64,000 nucleotides of DNA from CAZWRV01 sp964636325 (GCA_964636325.1 CAZWRV010000004.1:61821-125820), one strand, 5' to 3'; positions 33,248-41,694 are shown, counted from the stretch's first letter. The notes: generated from the letters alone by a model not told the origin. Numbers and translations are program-made.

Positions 33248-33448
33248 GCGGTTGAGCTTGGCTCAACCCTTCGGAAGACGACAAAGATAACGACAAAGTT
33301 CGCGACAAAGATGGGCGAGTATCAGAGGAGTGCCCGTCTGCGGTGACCGCAGTTTTGTCGGTGTGAAACTTAAAGTAGCGCAGGTATTCCTACCTGCGAT
33401 GCCGCAGACAGGAATGTCTGCGCCACTTAAAGGCTAGTTTCAGAGGAG
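33248..33448 (+). repeat. Composite leader element, most complete copy (R2)
   Basis: Parts in order: GGTTGAGC/GCTCAACC hairpin (33250-33268); three GACAAAG units (33278-33310); GGGCGAGTATCAGAGGAG; hairpin CTGCGGTGACCGCAG (33338-33352) then TTTTGTCGG; GAAACT (33365); a 56-base palindrome-like block with two internal hairpins (GCAGGTA/TACCTGC and GCAGACA/TGTCTGC); AGTTTC (33436-33441); AGAGGAG. GAAACT and AGTTTC pair to close the structure. It ends 14 bases before the radical SAM gene, which also has its own GGGGAG site. Confidence 0.75.
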
Positions 33449-33462
33449 TTCGGGGAGAAACT

Positions 33463-34404
33463 ATGTACGGTTACCTGTTCGGGCCTGTCCCTTCGAGGAG
33501 GCTGGGTCGTTCGCTGGGGGTTGATCTTGTCCCTGCGAAGACCTGCTGCCTGGACTGCGTCTACTGCGAGTCGGGCGGTACGACGGCCCTAACGGCCCTT
33601 CGGAGGGAATATGTCCCGACGGACGAAGTCATCGCCGAGCTGGACGGCTTCCTTTCAGGGGCTCCCTCGCTGGACTACATCACTTTCTCGGGGGCTGGCG
33701 AGCCGACGCTTCACAGCGGAATTGGCAGGATCATACGGCACATCAAGGAAGGATATCCGCGCTACAATATCTGCCTGCTTACCAACGGATGCCTGCTGGG
33801 GGACGACGCGCTGATCGAAGAGCTGAGGCAGCTCGACTTGATAATCCCCTCGCTCGACGCCGCAGACGAGGCGGCTTTCCGGAGAATAAACCGTCCTGCG
33901 CCGGGCCTGTCGCAGAAGGAGGTTCTCGCGGCGATCGTCAAGTTCAGGAAGTCCTGCAGGGTCACAATGTGGCTCGAGATATTCATCGTGCCAGGACTGA
34001 ACGATACGCCGGATTCCATTGCGGCGTTCAAGGAGGCGGTCTCGCAGATAATGCCCGACAAGATAGAGCTGAACACCCTTGACCGTCCAGGGACGGAAGG
34101 ATGGGTGCAAAAGGCCGGAGCGGACTCCGTCGGGCGTTTCAAGGCCGCGCTAGAGAGCATATCGCCCGTGCAGGTGGTCGGCAGGTTCAAGGAGGGAGTT
34201 TCCGCCGCGGCCTCGCTTCCGCCTGAACAGCTCCGGCATGACATCCTCGAGATGCTGTCCAGGAGGCCTTGCACCGCCGAGGACATCGCGTCGTCCTTCG
34301 GCGCGGAGCTCCGCTGCGTGGAGAAGGCGCTCTCCCGGCTCCTTGGGGAAGGACGGGTAAGCAGGCAGGAGATGGCCAGGGGGACTTTTTACAAAACTTC
34401 GTAG
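33463..34404 (+). CDS. Radical SAM protein with C-terminal winged-helix-like domain
   Basis: GGGGAG lies 5 bases upstream of the ATG. The 313-residue protein starts MYGYLFGPVPSRRLGRSLGV, as in COG0731-type radical SAM proteins. It carries the 4Fe-4S motif as C-x3-C-x2-C in KTCCLDCVYCESG, then the SAM-binding stretch ITFSGAGEPTLH, and later FIVPGLNDT. From about residue 255 (LRHDILEMLSRRPCTAEDIA, ALSRLLGEGRVSRQ) a small helix-turn-helix-like domain follows. The substrate is unknown; relatives are annotated as Fe-S oxidoreductases near wyosine-biosynthesis proteins. Its leader is element R2. Confidence 0.8.
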   Translation: MYGYLFGPVPSRRLGRSLGVDLVPAKTCCLDCVYCESGGTTALTALRREYVPTDEVIAELDGFLSGAPSLDYITFSGAGEPTLHSGIGRIIRHIKEGYPRYNICLLTNGCLLGDDALIEELRQLDLIIPSLDAADEAAFRRINRPAPGLSQKEVLAAIVKFRKSCRVTMWLEIFIVPGLNDTPDSIAAFKEAVSQIMPDKIELNTLDRPGTEGWVQKAGADSVGRFKAALESISPVQVVGRFKEGVSAAASLPPEQLRHDILEMLSRRPCTAEDIASSFGAELRCVEKALSRLLGEGRVSRQEMARGTFYKTS

Positions 34405-34468
34405 GGCCTTCTTGATAAAACACAATCATCCGATAAGTTATGCCTCTCCCGCCGACATAAGTTATTTC

Positions 34469-34543
34469 GGGCTGGTAGCTCAGTGGTAGAGCAGCGCCCT
34501 TTTAAGGCGTTGGTCTCGGGTTCAAATCCCGACCAGCCTACCA
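34469..34543 (+). tRNA. tRNA-Lys (anticodon TTT)
   Basis: The cloverleaf is complete. Acceptor GGGCTGG pairs with CCAGCCT (one G-T). The D arm contains AGCTCAGTGGTAGAGC. The anticodon arm is GCGCC, CTTTTAA, GGCGT with anticodon TTT, and the T arm is TCGGG, TTCAAAT, CCCGA. The 3' CCA is encoded. It lies 31 bases before ribH. Confidence 0.95.
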
Positions 34544-34573
34544 TTTCAGATTTTCAAACAAAGGGGTGAAGCC

Positions 34574-35077
34574 ATGAAGAAGGAAATCAAGAATGTCTTT
34601 GAAGGCGTGCTTGACGCGAAAGGCCTGAAGATAGCCATAGCGTGCTCCCGGTTCAACGAATTCTTCGTGAGCAAGCTCCTGGACGGCGCCGTCGACGCTG
34701 TGCTGAGGCACGGCGGCAGCGCCGACGACATCGCCGTGGCGTGGGTTCCCGGCTCCTACGAGCTTCCGGTGCTGGTGCAGAAGCTGGCCGAAAGCGGCGA
34801 ATATGACGCGCTTGTGGCGCTGGGGGTCGTGATACAGGGCGCCACGCCGCACGCCGGGCTCATCAACGCGGAAGTCGCCAAGTGCATGGCCCAGATCAGC
34901 CTCAAGACCGGGCTACCTGTGATCAACGGCGTAATCGCCGCGAACGACATCGAGCAGGCCATCGAGCGGAGCGGCACCAAGGCCGGAAACAAGGGCGCCG
35001 AGGCCGCAAGGACCGCCATAGAGATGGCGAACCTTCTGAAAGGCATACCTTCCAAAAAGAAGCAGACGGTAAGATGA
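34574..35077 (+). CDS. ribH: 6,7-dimethyl-8-ribityllumazine synthase
   Basis: The 167-residue protein joins 5-amino-6-ribitylaminouracil and 3,4-dihydroxybutanone phosphate to form lumazine, the penultimate step of riboflavin synthesis. Family features are IACSRFNEFFVSKLLDGAVD, WVPGSYELPVLVQKLA, GVVIQGATPHAGLINAEVAK with the catalytic His, and GVIAANDIEQAIERSGTKAG. GGGGTG lies just before the ATG. The stop overlaps the start of nusB (ATGA), a widespread ribH-nusB order, so the two are translationally coupled. Other rib genes are not in the window. Confidence 0.95.
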   Translation: MKKEIKNVFEGVLDAKGLKIAIACSRFNEFFVSKLLDGAVDAVLRHGGSADDIAVAWVPGSYELPVLVQKLAESGEYDALVALGVVIQGATPHAGLINAEVAKCMAQISLKTGLPVINGVIAANDIEQAIERSGTKAGNKGAEAARTAIEMANLLKGIPSKKKQTVR

Positions 35078-35586
35078 CCACCCGGGAAGAAGGCGCGGAG
35101 CCGCAGGAAAAGGCGGCCAGGACGATCTGCGACTTCCGCAGGGCAGGAAGGGAGTTCGCGCTTCAGTTCATGTTCCAGACGGATCTGGCCAAGGAGGCTC
35201 CGGCCGCGGAAAACCTGACCAACTTCTGGAACCAGCTCAGGGAGTCCGGCAGCTTCCCCTTTAACAGGAACTTCAGGAAGGCGTCGGAGTTCGCGGAGAG
35301 GATAATCCACGGTGCGCACGAACACATAGCCGAGATCGACGGAGCGATCGCGAAGTTCTCCAGAAACTGGACTCTCGACAGGATGGCCGTCATCGACAGG
35401 AACATGATGCGCATCGCCGCATACGAGATAATGTTCACCGACGTCCCGCCGGCGGTGAGCATCAACGAGGCGATCGAAATAATAAAGCTCTACGGCGGAG
35501 ATGAGTCCGGCGCCTTCATCAACGGAATCCTCAACAGCATCAAGGATTCCACGGGCAGATCCCCTAACGAGAAAGGTCGGCGGTGA
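35074..35586 (+). CDS. nusB: Transcription antitermination factor NusB
   Basis: ATG 35074 overlaps the ribH stop codon and gives a 170-residue protein. The N-terminal end is RRAGREFALQFMFQTDLAKE, the usual R-x-A-x-Q/F-x-L-Y/F-Q helix, and the C-terminal signature is AVSINEAIEIIKLYGGDESG followed by FINGILNSI. NusB binds boxA RNA with S10 (NusE) in rRNA antitermination. It is slightly longer than the 140 or so residues typical, with an N-terminal extension (TTREEGAEPQEKA) and a basic tail. The gene order ribH-nusB-ftsY suggests one operon. Confidence 0.92.
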   Translation: MTTREEGAEPQEKAARTICDFRRAGREFALQFMFQTDLAKEAPAAENLTNFWNQLRESGSFPFNRNFRKASEFAERIIHGAHEHIAEIDGAIAKFSRNWTLDRMAVIDRNMMRIAAYEIMFTDVPPAVSINEAIEIIKLYGGDESGAFINGILNSIKDSTGRSPNEKGRR

Positions 35587-35635
35587 AAATTCATTCCGCA
35601 TGATGACTGCCGCCGGGCGGCGGAGCAGAGATCAT

Positions 35636-36556
35636 ATGAAATCTATATTCTCAGTATTCCAGCGCGGCCTTCAGAAGACGGCCACGAGCCTGACCCGCTC
35701 GATAGCCGGCATCTTCACAGGCCATGAAGCATGGACGGACGAGACATACGAGAAGCTGAGCAGGTCGCTGATCGCCGCGGACTTCGGGGCTGCGACCTCG
35801 AACAGGATAGTCTCCGACATCCGTGAGCGCTACCAGCTCGGCGCCATCAAGACCACCGCCGACATCTACGACGTCACCCGGGCCGACATAGTCGAGATAC
35901 TCAAGAAAAACAACCGCCCGATCAACCTAAGGCCGGACGGTCTCACAGTCATCATGCTCGTAGGCGTGAACGGTAGCGGTAAGACGACGACGGCCGGGAA
36001 GCTCGCCCATCTCTGGAAGAACGACGGAGCCAAGGTGATGCTGGCCGCCTGCGACACGTTCCGGGCCGCCGCGGTCGAACAGCTAAAGCTCTGGGGCAAG
36101 AGGACCGGCTGCCATGTGGTCTCCTCGACGGCTGGCGCCGATCCCGCGGCGGTCGCCTTCGACGCCGTGCAGTCGGGGATTTCCAAGTCCTTCAACTATC
36201 TCCTCATAGACACCGCCGGCCGCCAGCACACCAAGAAGGGACTCATGGAGGAGCTTGCCAAGATGCGCAGGGTGATCGCCAAGCTGATGCCCGACGCCCC
36301 CCACGAGACCTGGCTGACCATAGACGCCTCCACCGGCGCCAACGCGCTCAACCAGGCCCGCGAATTCACGCAGTCCGCCGGAGTCACAGGCTTGGTTCTC
36401 ACCAAGATCGACGGAACGGGCAAGGGCGGAATGCTCGTCGCCATACACCATGAACTCGCCCTGCCGGTCTTTTTCGCGGGCTTCGGGGAACAGCCGGACG
36501 ACCTCCAGCCGTTCGACCCGGAAATGTTCTCCAAGGCCATCTTCGAGGAAAACTAG
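35636..36556 (+). CDS. ftsY: Signal recognition particle receptor GTPase FtsY
   Basis: ATG 35636, with GGAG 10 bases upstream, is chosen because MKSIFSVFQRGLQKTATSL is the natural N domain start; the longer open frame overlaps nusB. The 306-residue NG-domain protein has the P loop GVNGSGKTTTAGKLA, DTFRAAAVEQLKLW, the G3 DTAGRQHTKKGLMEEL, the G4 TKIDGTGKGG, and FAGFGEQPDDLQPF at the C-terminus. The acidic A domain of E. coli FtsY is absent, as in many bacteria. It docks ribosome-SRP complexes to the membrane. It ends 7 bases from the convergent murB-ddl gene. Confidence 0.95.
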   Translation: MKSIFSVFQRGLQKTATSLTRSIAGIFTGHEAWTDETYEKLSRSLIAADFGAATSNRIVSDIRERYQLGAIKTTADIYDVTRADIVEILKKNNRPINLRPDGLTVIMLVGVNGSGKTTTAGKLAHLWKNDGAKVMLAACDTFRAAAVEQLKLWGKRTGCHVVSSTAGADPAAVAFDAVQSGISKSFNYLLIDTAGRQHTKKGLMEELAKMRRVIAKLMPDAPHETWLTIDASTGANALNQAREFTQSAGVTGLVLTKIDGTGKGGMLVAIHHELALPVFFAGFGEQPDDLQPFDPEMFSKAIFEEN

Positions 36557-36563
36557 CCTGTCT

Positions 36564-38453
36564 TCAGAGTCCGGCTCGATCCCTGACGAGCGCTGCGAGC
36601 TTCGCGCATAGCTCGGGGAAGGCGATGCCGTCCTGCTTCGCGGCCTTGGGGACGAGGCTGCTCTCGGTGAAGCCCGGGAGGTTGTTCCCCTCGAGGACGT
36701 AGAACTTCTTGTCGGAGTCGTCCAGGATCATGTCGACCCGGAGGAGGTCGCGCGCGCCGATGGCCTTGTAGTATTCCAAGGCGATCCTCTGCGCGATTCT
36801 CTGCCTTGCGGGTGAGACTGCGTCAGGCGGCGGCGGGCAGAGATACTGGGTGTCGCCCTTCTTGTGGACGTATTTTGCGTCGTAGTCGTACATCGCTCCG
36901 GGGAACCTGATTTCGATGACGGGCAGCGCCTTCCCGCCGACTATCCCGACGGTTATCTCATGGCCTTTGACATAGGTCTCGACCAGCGCGGGGGACTTGA
37001 GGGCGAAGACCTTGTCCAGCGCCTTTTCCCACTGGGACATCGAAGTGACTAGGGTGATCCCAACGGTGGAGCCTTCGGCGACCGGCTTGACGATCACAGG
37101 GAGGCGGAGGTTTTCGGGGAAGTTTCTGTGCTTCGAAGCGAGCATGGCGTAGCCGGGCGTGAGTATCCCCTTCCTTATCATGATCTTCTTGCTTTCGATC
37201 TTGTCCATGCATAGCGCTGAGGCCCTGCTGGAGCAGCCGAGGAATGGGATTCTGTGCTTTTCAAGGTTCCTCTGGATGGTGCCGTCCTCGCCGAATCCGC
37301 CGTGGAGAATGGGGAAGACCATGTCGCACCTCTTCATCTCTGATGTGATGCGCGGACTCCTGACGTCGATTTCGCTGACCTGGTAGCCTGCGCAGCGGAG
37401 GCCTTCTGCGACGAAGCGGCCCGATTTGAGCGATATCTCCCTTTCGGAGCTTGTGCCACCCTTGAGGACGGCGATCCTGAGCGGGACAAGCGAACCGGCA
37501 ACCGCAGCCTCGGACGCGGGGTTCGCGAATTTCAATTCGGGGTGGAGATAGACACCCGAAGCCTTGAAGACCTGGCGCCGGACTTTTACCATGAGGCCGA
37601 CGACGTCCTTTTCCGTGGCGGCGCCGGTGTTGATGATCCAGTTCGCATGCCTTCCGCTGACGGCGGCACCGCCGGAACGCATCTTCTTGCAGCCTGCGGT
37701 GTCGATGAGCTTGCCGGCGGGAAGATCCGAAGAAGGATTGCGGAAGACGCAGCCGGCGCTTCTCCCGTGCGGCGTGTTCCTGGCGCGCCAGAGCAGTTCC
37801 GAGCGGATCCTGCCGATCTCGTCAGAGGGAACCACCTTGTCGAACTTGCAGATAACGCCTACGACGATTATCCCGGGCGGGACGGGCGGTTTCCTGTATT
37901 CCCATCTGAGCATGTCCTTGCCTGAGGCGTTCCAGATTTTTCCGTCAGGCGTGTAACCGCATATCGACTGGACGAACCGGCCGATTTCGCATCCGTGGGC
38001 GCCTGCGTTCATCATGATCGCGCCTCCGAGCGTGCCTGGGATTCCGGATAGGGCGGCCATTCCGCCGAGCCCTTTTTCCGCGCAGAGCCTGAGGAGGTCG
38101 AGCAGCCTGATTCCCGCGCCGGCGTTGGCATGGCGGCGGCTGAGCTTCGCATGGGTGAAATATTCGCCGGCAAGCCTGATGGCGATGCAGTCCGACGCCG
38201 TATCGGAGCCGAGGATGTTGCTTCCTGCGCCGAGGGCTAAGGTCCGGATTCCGCTGCCGCTGCAGAACTTCAGGAGTTTCGAAAGCTGTATGTCGTCGCA
38301 TGGTTCCGCGACGACGGGGCAGGCACCGCCGACGCCGAGAGTCGTGAGCCTGCTCCAGGGGACGTCGTCGAAGAGCTTGATGCCGGGGATGAGCAGCCTC
38401 AGTTCTGAAGCAAGTGTCTTCGCGCTCATGCGTCTGGTCTTGGCAATGCTCAC
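36564..38453 (-). CDS. murB-ddl: MurB-Ddl fusion: UDP-MurNAc dehydrogenase plus D-Ala-D-Ala ligase
   Basis: Two peptidoglycan enzymes are joined. The MurB half (about residues 10-315) has the FAD motif ALGAGSNIL, LSGIPGTLGGAIMMNAGAHG, WEYRKPP, the catalytic-Ser region SAGCVFRNP and the C-terminal HPELKF Glu. The Ddl half has LKGGTSSEREISLKSG, FPILHGGFGEDGTIQ, the ATP-grasp PVIVKPVAEGSTVGI, and LRVDMILDD..FYVLEGNNLPGF. The frame is open to 38552, overlapping hisI. GTG 38453, with AAAGGA upstream, avoids this and is preferred; ATG 38429 is the alternative. MurC-Ddl fusions are known in chlamydiae; this pairing is less familiar to me. Confidence 0.88.
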   Translation of the reverse strand: MSIAKTRRMSAKTLASELRLLIPGIKLFDDVPWSRLTTLGVGGACPVVAEPCDDIQLSKLLKFCSGSGIRTLALGAGSNILGSDTASDCIAIRLAGEYFTHAKLSRRHANAGAGIRLLDLLRLCAEKGLGGMAALSGIPGTLGGAIMMNAGAHGCEIGRFVQSICGYTPDGKIWNASGKDMLRWEYRKPPVPPGIIVVGVICKFDKVVPSDEIGRIRSELLWRARNTPHGRSAGCVFRNPSSDLPAGKLIDTAGCKKMRSGGAAVSGRHANWIINTGAATEKDVVGLMVKVRRQVFKASGVYLHPELKFANPASEAAVAGSLVPLRIAVLKGGTSSEREISLKSGRFVAEGLRCAGYQVSEIDVRSPRITSEMKRCDMVFPILHGGFGEDGTIQRNLEKHRIPFLGCSSRASALCMDKIESKKIMIRKGILTPGYAMLASKHRNFPENLRLPVIVKPVAEGSTVGITLVTSMSQWEKALDKVFALKSPALVETYVKGHEITVGIVGGKALPVIEIRFPGAMYDYDAKYVHKKGDTQYLCPPPPDAVSPARQRIAQRIALEYYKAIGARDLLRVDMILDDSDKKFYVLEGNNLPGFTESSLVPKAAKQDGIAFPELCAKLAALVRDRAGL

Positions 38454-38502
38454 AGAGCCGCGTCCTTTTCCGCCGTATCTTCTTGCCCAGCCGGTCTCGG
38501 TT

Positions 38503-38877
38503 TCACTTGTAGACGTCCTTAGGATTGAATATCCTTTCGCCGTCAGTGGCAAGCCTGCCGTCGACGAGCTTCCTGAAGAAGCAGGAACGGTAGCCCTCGT
38601 GGCATGCTGCGCCGCCGATCTGCTCCACCTTGAACAGTATGGTGTCCGAATCGCAGTCGAGACGGATTTCCTTCACGAGCTGGACGTTGCCCGAGGACTC
38701 GCCCTTCTTCCAGAGCTTGTTCCTGGAACGGGACCAGTATGTGGCGCGGCCGGACTTGAGCGTCTCGTCCCAGGCCTCCTCATTTACGTATGCAAGCATC
38801 AGAACTTCTCCGCTCTTCCAGTCCTGGGCGATTGCGGGCACAAGGCCGCCGCACTTCTTGAAATCGGGGTTGTCCAT
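38503..38877 (-). CDS. hisI: Phosphoribosyl-AMP cyclohydrolase
   Basis: The 124-residue protein opens the purine ring of phosphoribosyl-AMP in histidine synthesis. It shows GLVPAIAQDWKSGEVLMLAY, GRATYWSRSRNKLWKKGESS, the metal-binding DCDSDTILFKVEQ, and GAACHEGYRSCFFRK with the zinc Cys/His residues. There is no HisE domain, so it is the monofunctional form. It lies between a PpiD-like gene and murB-ddl without other his genes, with 49 bases to the preferred murB-ddl start. Confidence 0.93.
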   Translation of the reverse strand: MDNPDFKKCGGLVPAIAQDWKSGEVLMLAYVNEEAWDETLKSGRATYWSRSRNKLWKKGESSGNVQLVKEIRLDCDSDTILFKVEQIGGAACHEGYRSCFFRKLVDGRLATDGERIFNPKDVYK

Positions 38878-38931
38878 TGGACAGTTATCCGTTATTTGTT
38901 ATTCGTTGTTTGCTGTTGGAAATTGGATCGG

Positions 38932-40587
38932 TCATCCCCGGCCGTGATCCTTCGGCGCGGCGTCCTCCAGGGGTTTCATATGGGCCTTGATGAACTCGGT
39001 CCAGACGGCGTTTTCCTTCTGCATCTTGTATCTCCTGGAGAAGGATTCCTCCTTCTTCTTGAAATCCTCGCTCGTGGGCATGGTCTTCTTCTCCACATAG
39101 ATGAAGAGCGCGCCGTCCTGAGTGTCTACGACCTCGGACAGCTTTTCCGGGCGGGTCTTTCCGGCGAGTTCCTTGACAATGGCGCCGTCATCCCCGGGCG
39201 GATTCATGGACGCGACGAACTCCTTTATGTCCTCGGACTTGAACTGCTTTTCGATCTCCTCCATCTTCCCGCCCTTTTCGAGGGCGGCGGCCACCTCGAC
39301 GCGGGCGTCCCTGGCCTTCTCCCTGGCGAGGATGGCGGCCTTTTCGTCCTTGAAGTCCTGCTCGACCTTCTCCTTTACCTCGTCGAACTCGGCCTTGCGT
39401 TCGGGCTTGGATTCGATGAGGCATGCGACGAACGCGGCCTTGGCGCCGCGGACGGCGTTGGAGACCGGGGAGTCGGAGATGAGCTTTGAAATCTCGGCGG
39501 ACAGCTCGGGCTCCTCGCCGACCCTCTTGATGTCCTTGTCCTCGGAGGAGATCCAGTCGAGCTCATAGGTCTTGATCTTCTTCGTCTCGGCGAGCTTCCT
39601 GAACTCGTCGACGCACTTCGATCTGTCGTCGAGCTTCTCCGTCAAATCGTACGCCTCTCCGGCGAAACTGTGGGCGTCGTTCACGGCGAGGTCCTTGGCC
39701 TTGGCCTCGGACAGCTCCGCCTTTATCTTTTCCGCGACCTTTTCGAGGGGCTGGATCTCGTTCTTCTCCTTGTATTTGTTCTTGTTCTTCTCGTAATGGG
39801 CCTTCACGTCGTCTTCCTTGACCTCCGCGGCGGCCTTCTCGCCGTAGTCCAGGTAGTTGAAGCGTACTATCTCGGCCTTGAACTTGGGGCTTATCTTGTA
39901 ATTGCCGGCGTTGGCGTTGAAGTAGGACTGCACAGAGGCGTCGTCCGGCTTGACTTCCGCGAGGAAGTCCTTGGCGGAATATTTGAACTTCCTGGCCTTG
40001 ATCTTCTCGTTCTCCAGGTCGAAGGCGGCCCGGATCTCGTCCTGCGATGAAATCACGCCGGCCTTGATGTCCTTCTCCAGCGACTCGATCACGGCCTGCT
40101 GTCTGACGGCCTCGTCGAGATCCTCCTTGGAAAGGTTGAAGGGGAGGAGCTTTTCCTTGACAAAGCGCTCGTATTCGTCCTTGCTGAACTTGCCGTCCTT
40201 CTGAAGCGCCCTGGCCGCCTCCAGCTTCCTGACCACGGCGTCGTCGCCGGCGGTTATCCCGCGCCTCGCGGCAATCCTGAGAAGGGTGATGTCCTCGACG
40301 GCCTGCTGCGCAGCGTACTGGCGGTAGCCTTCGTTGTTAAGGGATATCTGAGGGAACATCAGCATGTTCTGGAGCAGAACGTAGTTGACCTGCCTGGACA
40401 GATCCGCCTCCGAGATGCCCTTGCCCTTCAGGAAGTCGGCTGTCCTGCTCCTGCCGGCGATTATGCCGAAGATGTCGTGGCCGGGGGAGAAGTAGAAGAC
40501 GAACGTCACGATGATGATCACCAGGATGACCGTGAAGGCGATCTTCCCGTGCTTGGCGAAAAGCCTGTTTAAGCCTGTGATGAACAT
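38932..40587 (-). CDS. PpiD/SurA-like membrane-anchored periplasmic chaperone
   Basis: The 551-residue protein has one N-terminal membrane anchor (IAFTVILVIIIVTFVFYF) and a large Lys/Glu-rich helical periplasmic part. The N-terminal SurA-like chaperone region is seen in FLKGKGISEADLSRQVNYVL, YRQYAAQQAVEDITLLRIAA and FSKDEYERFVKEKLLPFNLS. I do not see a canonical parvulin active-site block between residues about 270 and 430, so prolyl isomerase activity is doubtful, as for part of the PpiD family. It probably helps fold exported or outer-membrane proteins. It is divergent from rnpB and upstream of hisI. Confidence 0.75.
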   Translation of the reverse strand: MFITGLNRLFAKHGKIAFTVILVIIIVTFVFYFSPGHDIFGIIAGRSRTADFLKGKGISEADLSRQVNYVLLQNMLMFPQISLNNEGYRQYAAQQAVEDITLLRIAARRGITAGDDAVVRKLEAARALQKDGKFSKDEYERFVKEKLLPFNLSKEDLDEAVRQQAVIESLEKDIKAGVISSQDEIRAAFDLENEKIKARKFKYSAKDFLAEVKPDDASVQSYFNANAGNYKISPKFKAEIVRFNYLDYGEKAAAEVKEDDVKAHYEKNKNKYKEKNEIQPLEKVAEKIKAELSEAKAKDLAVNDAHSFAGEAYDLTEKLDDRSKCVDEFRKLAETKKIKTYELDWISSEDKDIKRVGEEPELSAEISKLISDSPVSNAVRGAKAAFVACLIESKPERKAEFDEVKEKVEQDFKDEKAAILAREKARDARVEVAAALEKGGKMEEIEKQFKSEDIKEFVASMNPPGDDGAIVKELAGKTRPEKLSEVVDTQDGALFIYVEKKTMPTSEDFKKKEESFSRRYKMQKENAVWTEFIKAHMKPLEDAAPKDHGRG

Positions 40588-40724
40588 TATTTGGCATGCC
40601 TTTCTAAAAATAAGTAAACAAATATTCAGGGCTTATAATATATCTTGGAAAACCGGCAAGAGAAGAAGAAAGATGCAAATATGTCGAAAAATGGATTTTC
40701 GGCGGCCTTCCGCCATTGATGAGC

Positions 40725-40752
40725 TTGCCAATCGCGCGCGGCGATGTATTGT
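40725..40752 (+). promoter_or_regulatory. Possible sigma-70-type promoter for RNase P RNA
   Basis: TTGCCA at 40725-40730 and TATTGT at 40747-40752 are separated by 16 bases, ending just before the RNA's 5' end. The spacing fits, though the RNA start is slightly close. Confidence 0.35.
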
Positions 40753-40754
40753 TT

Positions 40755-41127
40755 GAGCCGGCAGTGGCGGGCGGCCGCTCTTCGCTTCGAGGCGGGGGGA
40801 GGAAAGTCCGGACTCCACAGGGCGGGAAGTCCCGGGCGCGCGAGCGCCCCGGGATGCCGCGGACCATATTCTGCGGAAAGGAAAGTGCAACAGAAAACAT
40901 ACCGCTCCGGGGCGCGCAGGTGTCCCGGAGCAAGGGTGAAAAGGCGGGGTAAGAGCCCGCCGGGCAGCGCCGCAAGGCCTGCCGCAGTGCAAACCCCTTC
41001 CGGAGCAAGGCCAAATAGGGAATGATGCCGCGGCCCGCGGCGCTTGAATTCCGGGTTCTGGCCGCATAGACAGATGGTCGCCGCCTCCGTCCGCGCATGC
41101 GGCCGGGGGGCACAGAATCCGGCTTAT
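40755..41127 (+). ncRNA. rnpB: RNase P RNA, bacterial type A
   Basis: This is the catalytic RNA of RNase P, which trims tRNA 5' ends. Conserved core blocks are in order: GAGGAAAGTCCGGACTCCAC, AGGAAAGTGCAACAGAAA, GGGTGAAAAGG with GGGTAAGAGCCCGCCG, GCAAACCCC, AATAGGG, and AGACAGATGGTCGCC near the end. The closing P1 helix is GAGCCGG (40755) with CCGGCTT (41119-41125). The length of about 370 bases fits the A type. The ends are estimated from P1. It lies divergent from the PpiD-like gene and just before apt. Confidence 0.93.
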
Positions 41128-41169
41128 GCCGCTGCCCTTTTTTGCTTTCAACGCCAAACGGGAGGCAAT

Positions 41170-41694
41170 ATGAGCATCCAGAAGATAGCTGCGGCGATAA
41201 GGGACGTCAAGGATTTCCCGAAGAAGGGGATCGTCTTCAAGGACATCACGCCCGTGCTGCATTCGGCCGAGCTCTTTTCCGAGGTGATCGGCATCTTCGA
41301 GTCCAAGACCGCATCGCTGAAGCCCGACTACGTGGTCGTAATCGAGTCACGCGGCTTCATATTCGGATCGGCGCTCGCGCTGAGGCTCGGCTGCGGCATA
41401 GTCCCGGTGAGGAAGAAGGGCAAGCTCCCCTACAGGACCGTGGAGACCAGCTACGAGCTGGAATACGGCACGGCCACTATCGAGATGCACGAGGACGCCC
41501 TGAAGAAGGGCGACCGAGTGATCATTGTCGACGATCTTCTCGCCACGGGCGGCACCGCGGCCGCGGCGCTTAGGCTCGTCGAGGGCTTCGGCGCCGTCCC
41601 GCTCAGTCTGCTTTTCCTCGTAGAGCTTGAATTTCTTGGCGGGAGGAAGGTGCTGCCGAAGTATCCTGTCGAGGCTCTGGTGAAGGTCAAATGA
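41170..41694 (+). CDS. apt: Adenine phosphoribosyltransferase
   Basis: ATG 41170 is chosen because GGAGG lies 5 bases upstream and MSIQKIAAAIRDVKDFPKKG is the family N-terminus. The 174-residue enzyme salvages adenine with PRPP to AMP. Motifs are GIVFKDITPVL, VVIESRGFIFGSALA, PVRKKGKLPYRT, LEYGTATIEMHEDAL and the PRPP loop VIIVDDLLATGGTAAAA. The start lies about 40 bases after the RNase P RNA. It is a cytoplasmic homodimer in known cases. Confidence 0.95.
   Translation: MSIQKIAAAIRDVKDFPKKGIVFKDITPVLHSAELFSEVIGIFESKTASLKPDYVVVIESRGFIFGSALALRLGCGIVPVRKKGKLPYRTVETSYELEYGTATIEMHEDALKKGDRVIIVDDLLATGGTAAAALRLVEGFGAVPLSLLFLVELEFLGGRKVLPKYPVEALVKVK

Noticed and set aside
33441..33462. AGAGGAG of element R2 as the ribosome site of the radical SAM gene
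   Set aside because: It is 14 bases from the ATG, while GGGGAG is 5 bases away; only in copy R4 is the element's own purine tract well placed.
34882..35073. Longer nusB start upstream of 35074
   Set aside because: The open frame runs inside ribH; the ATGA overlap is the natural start.
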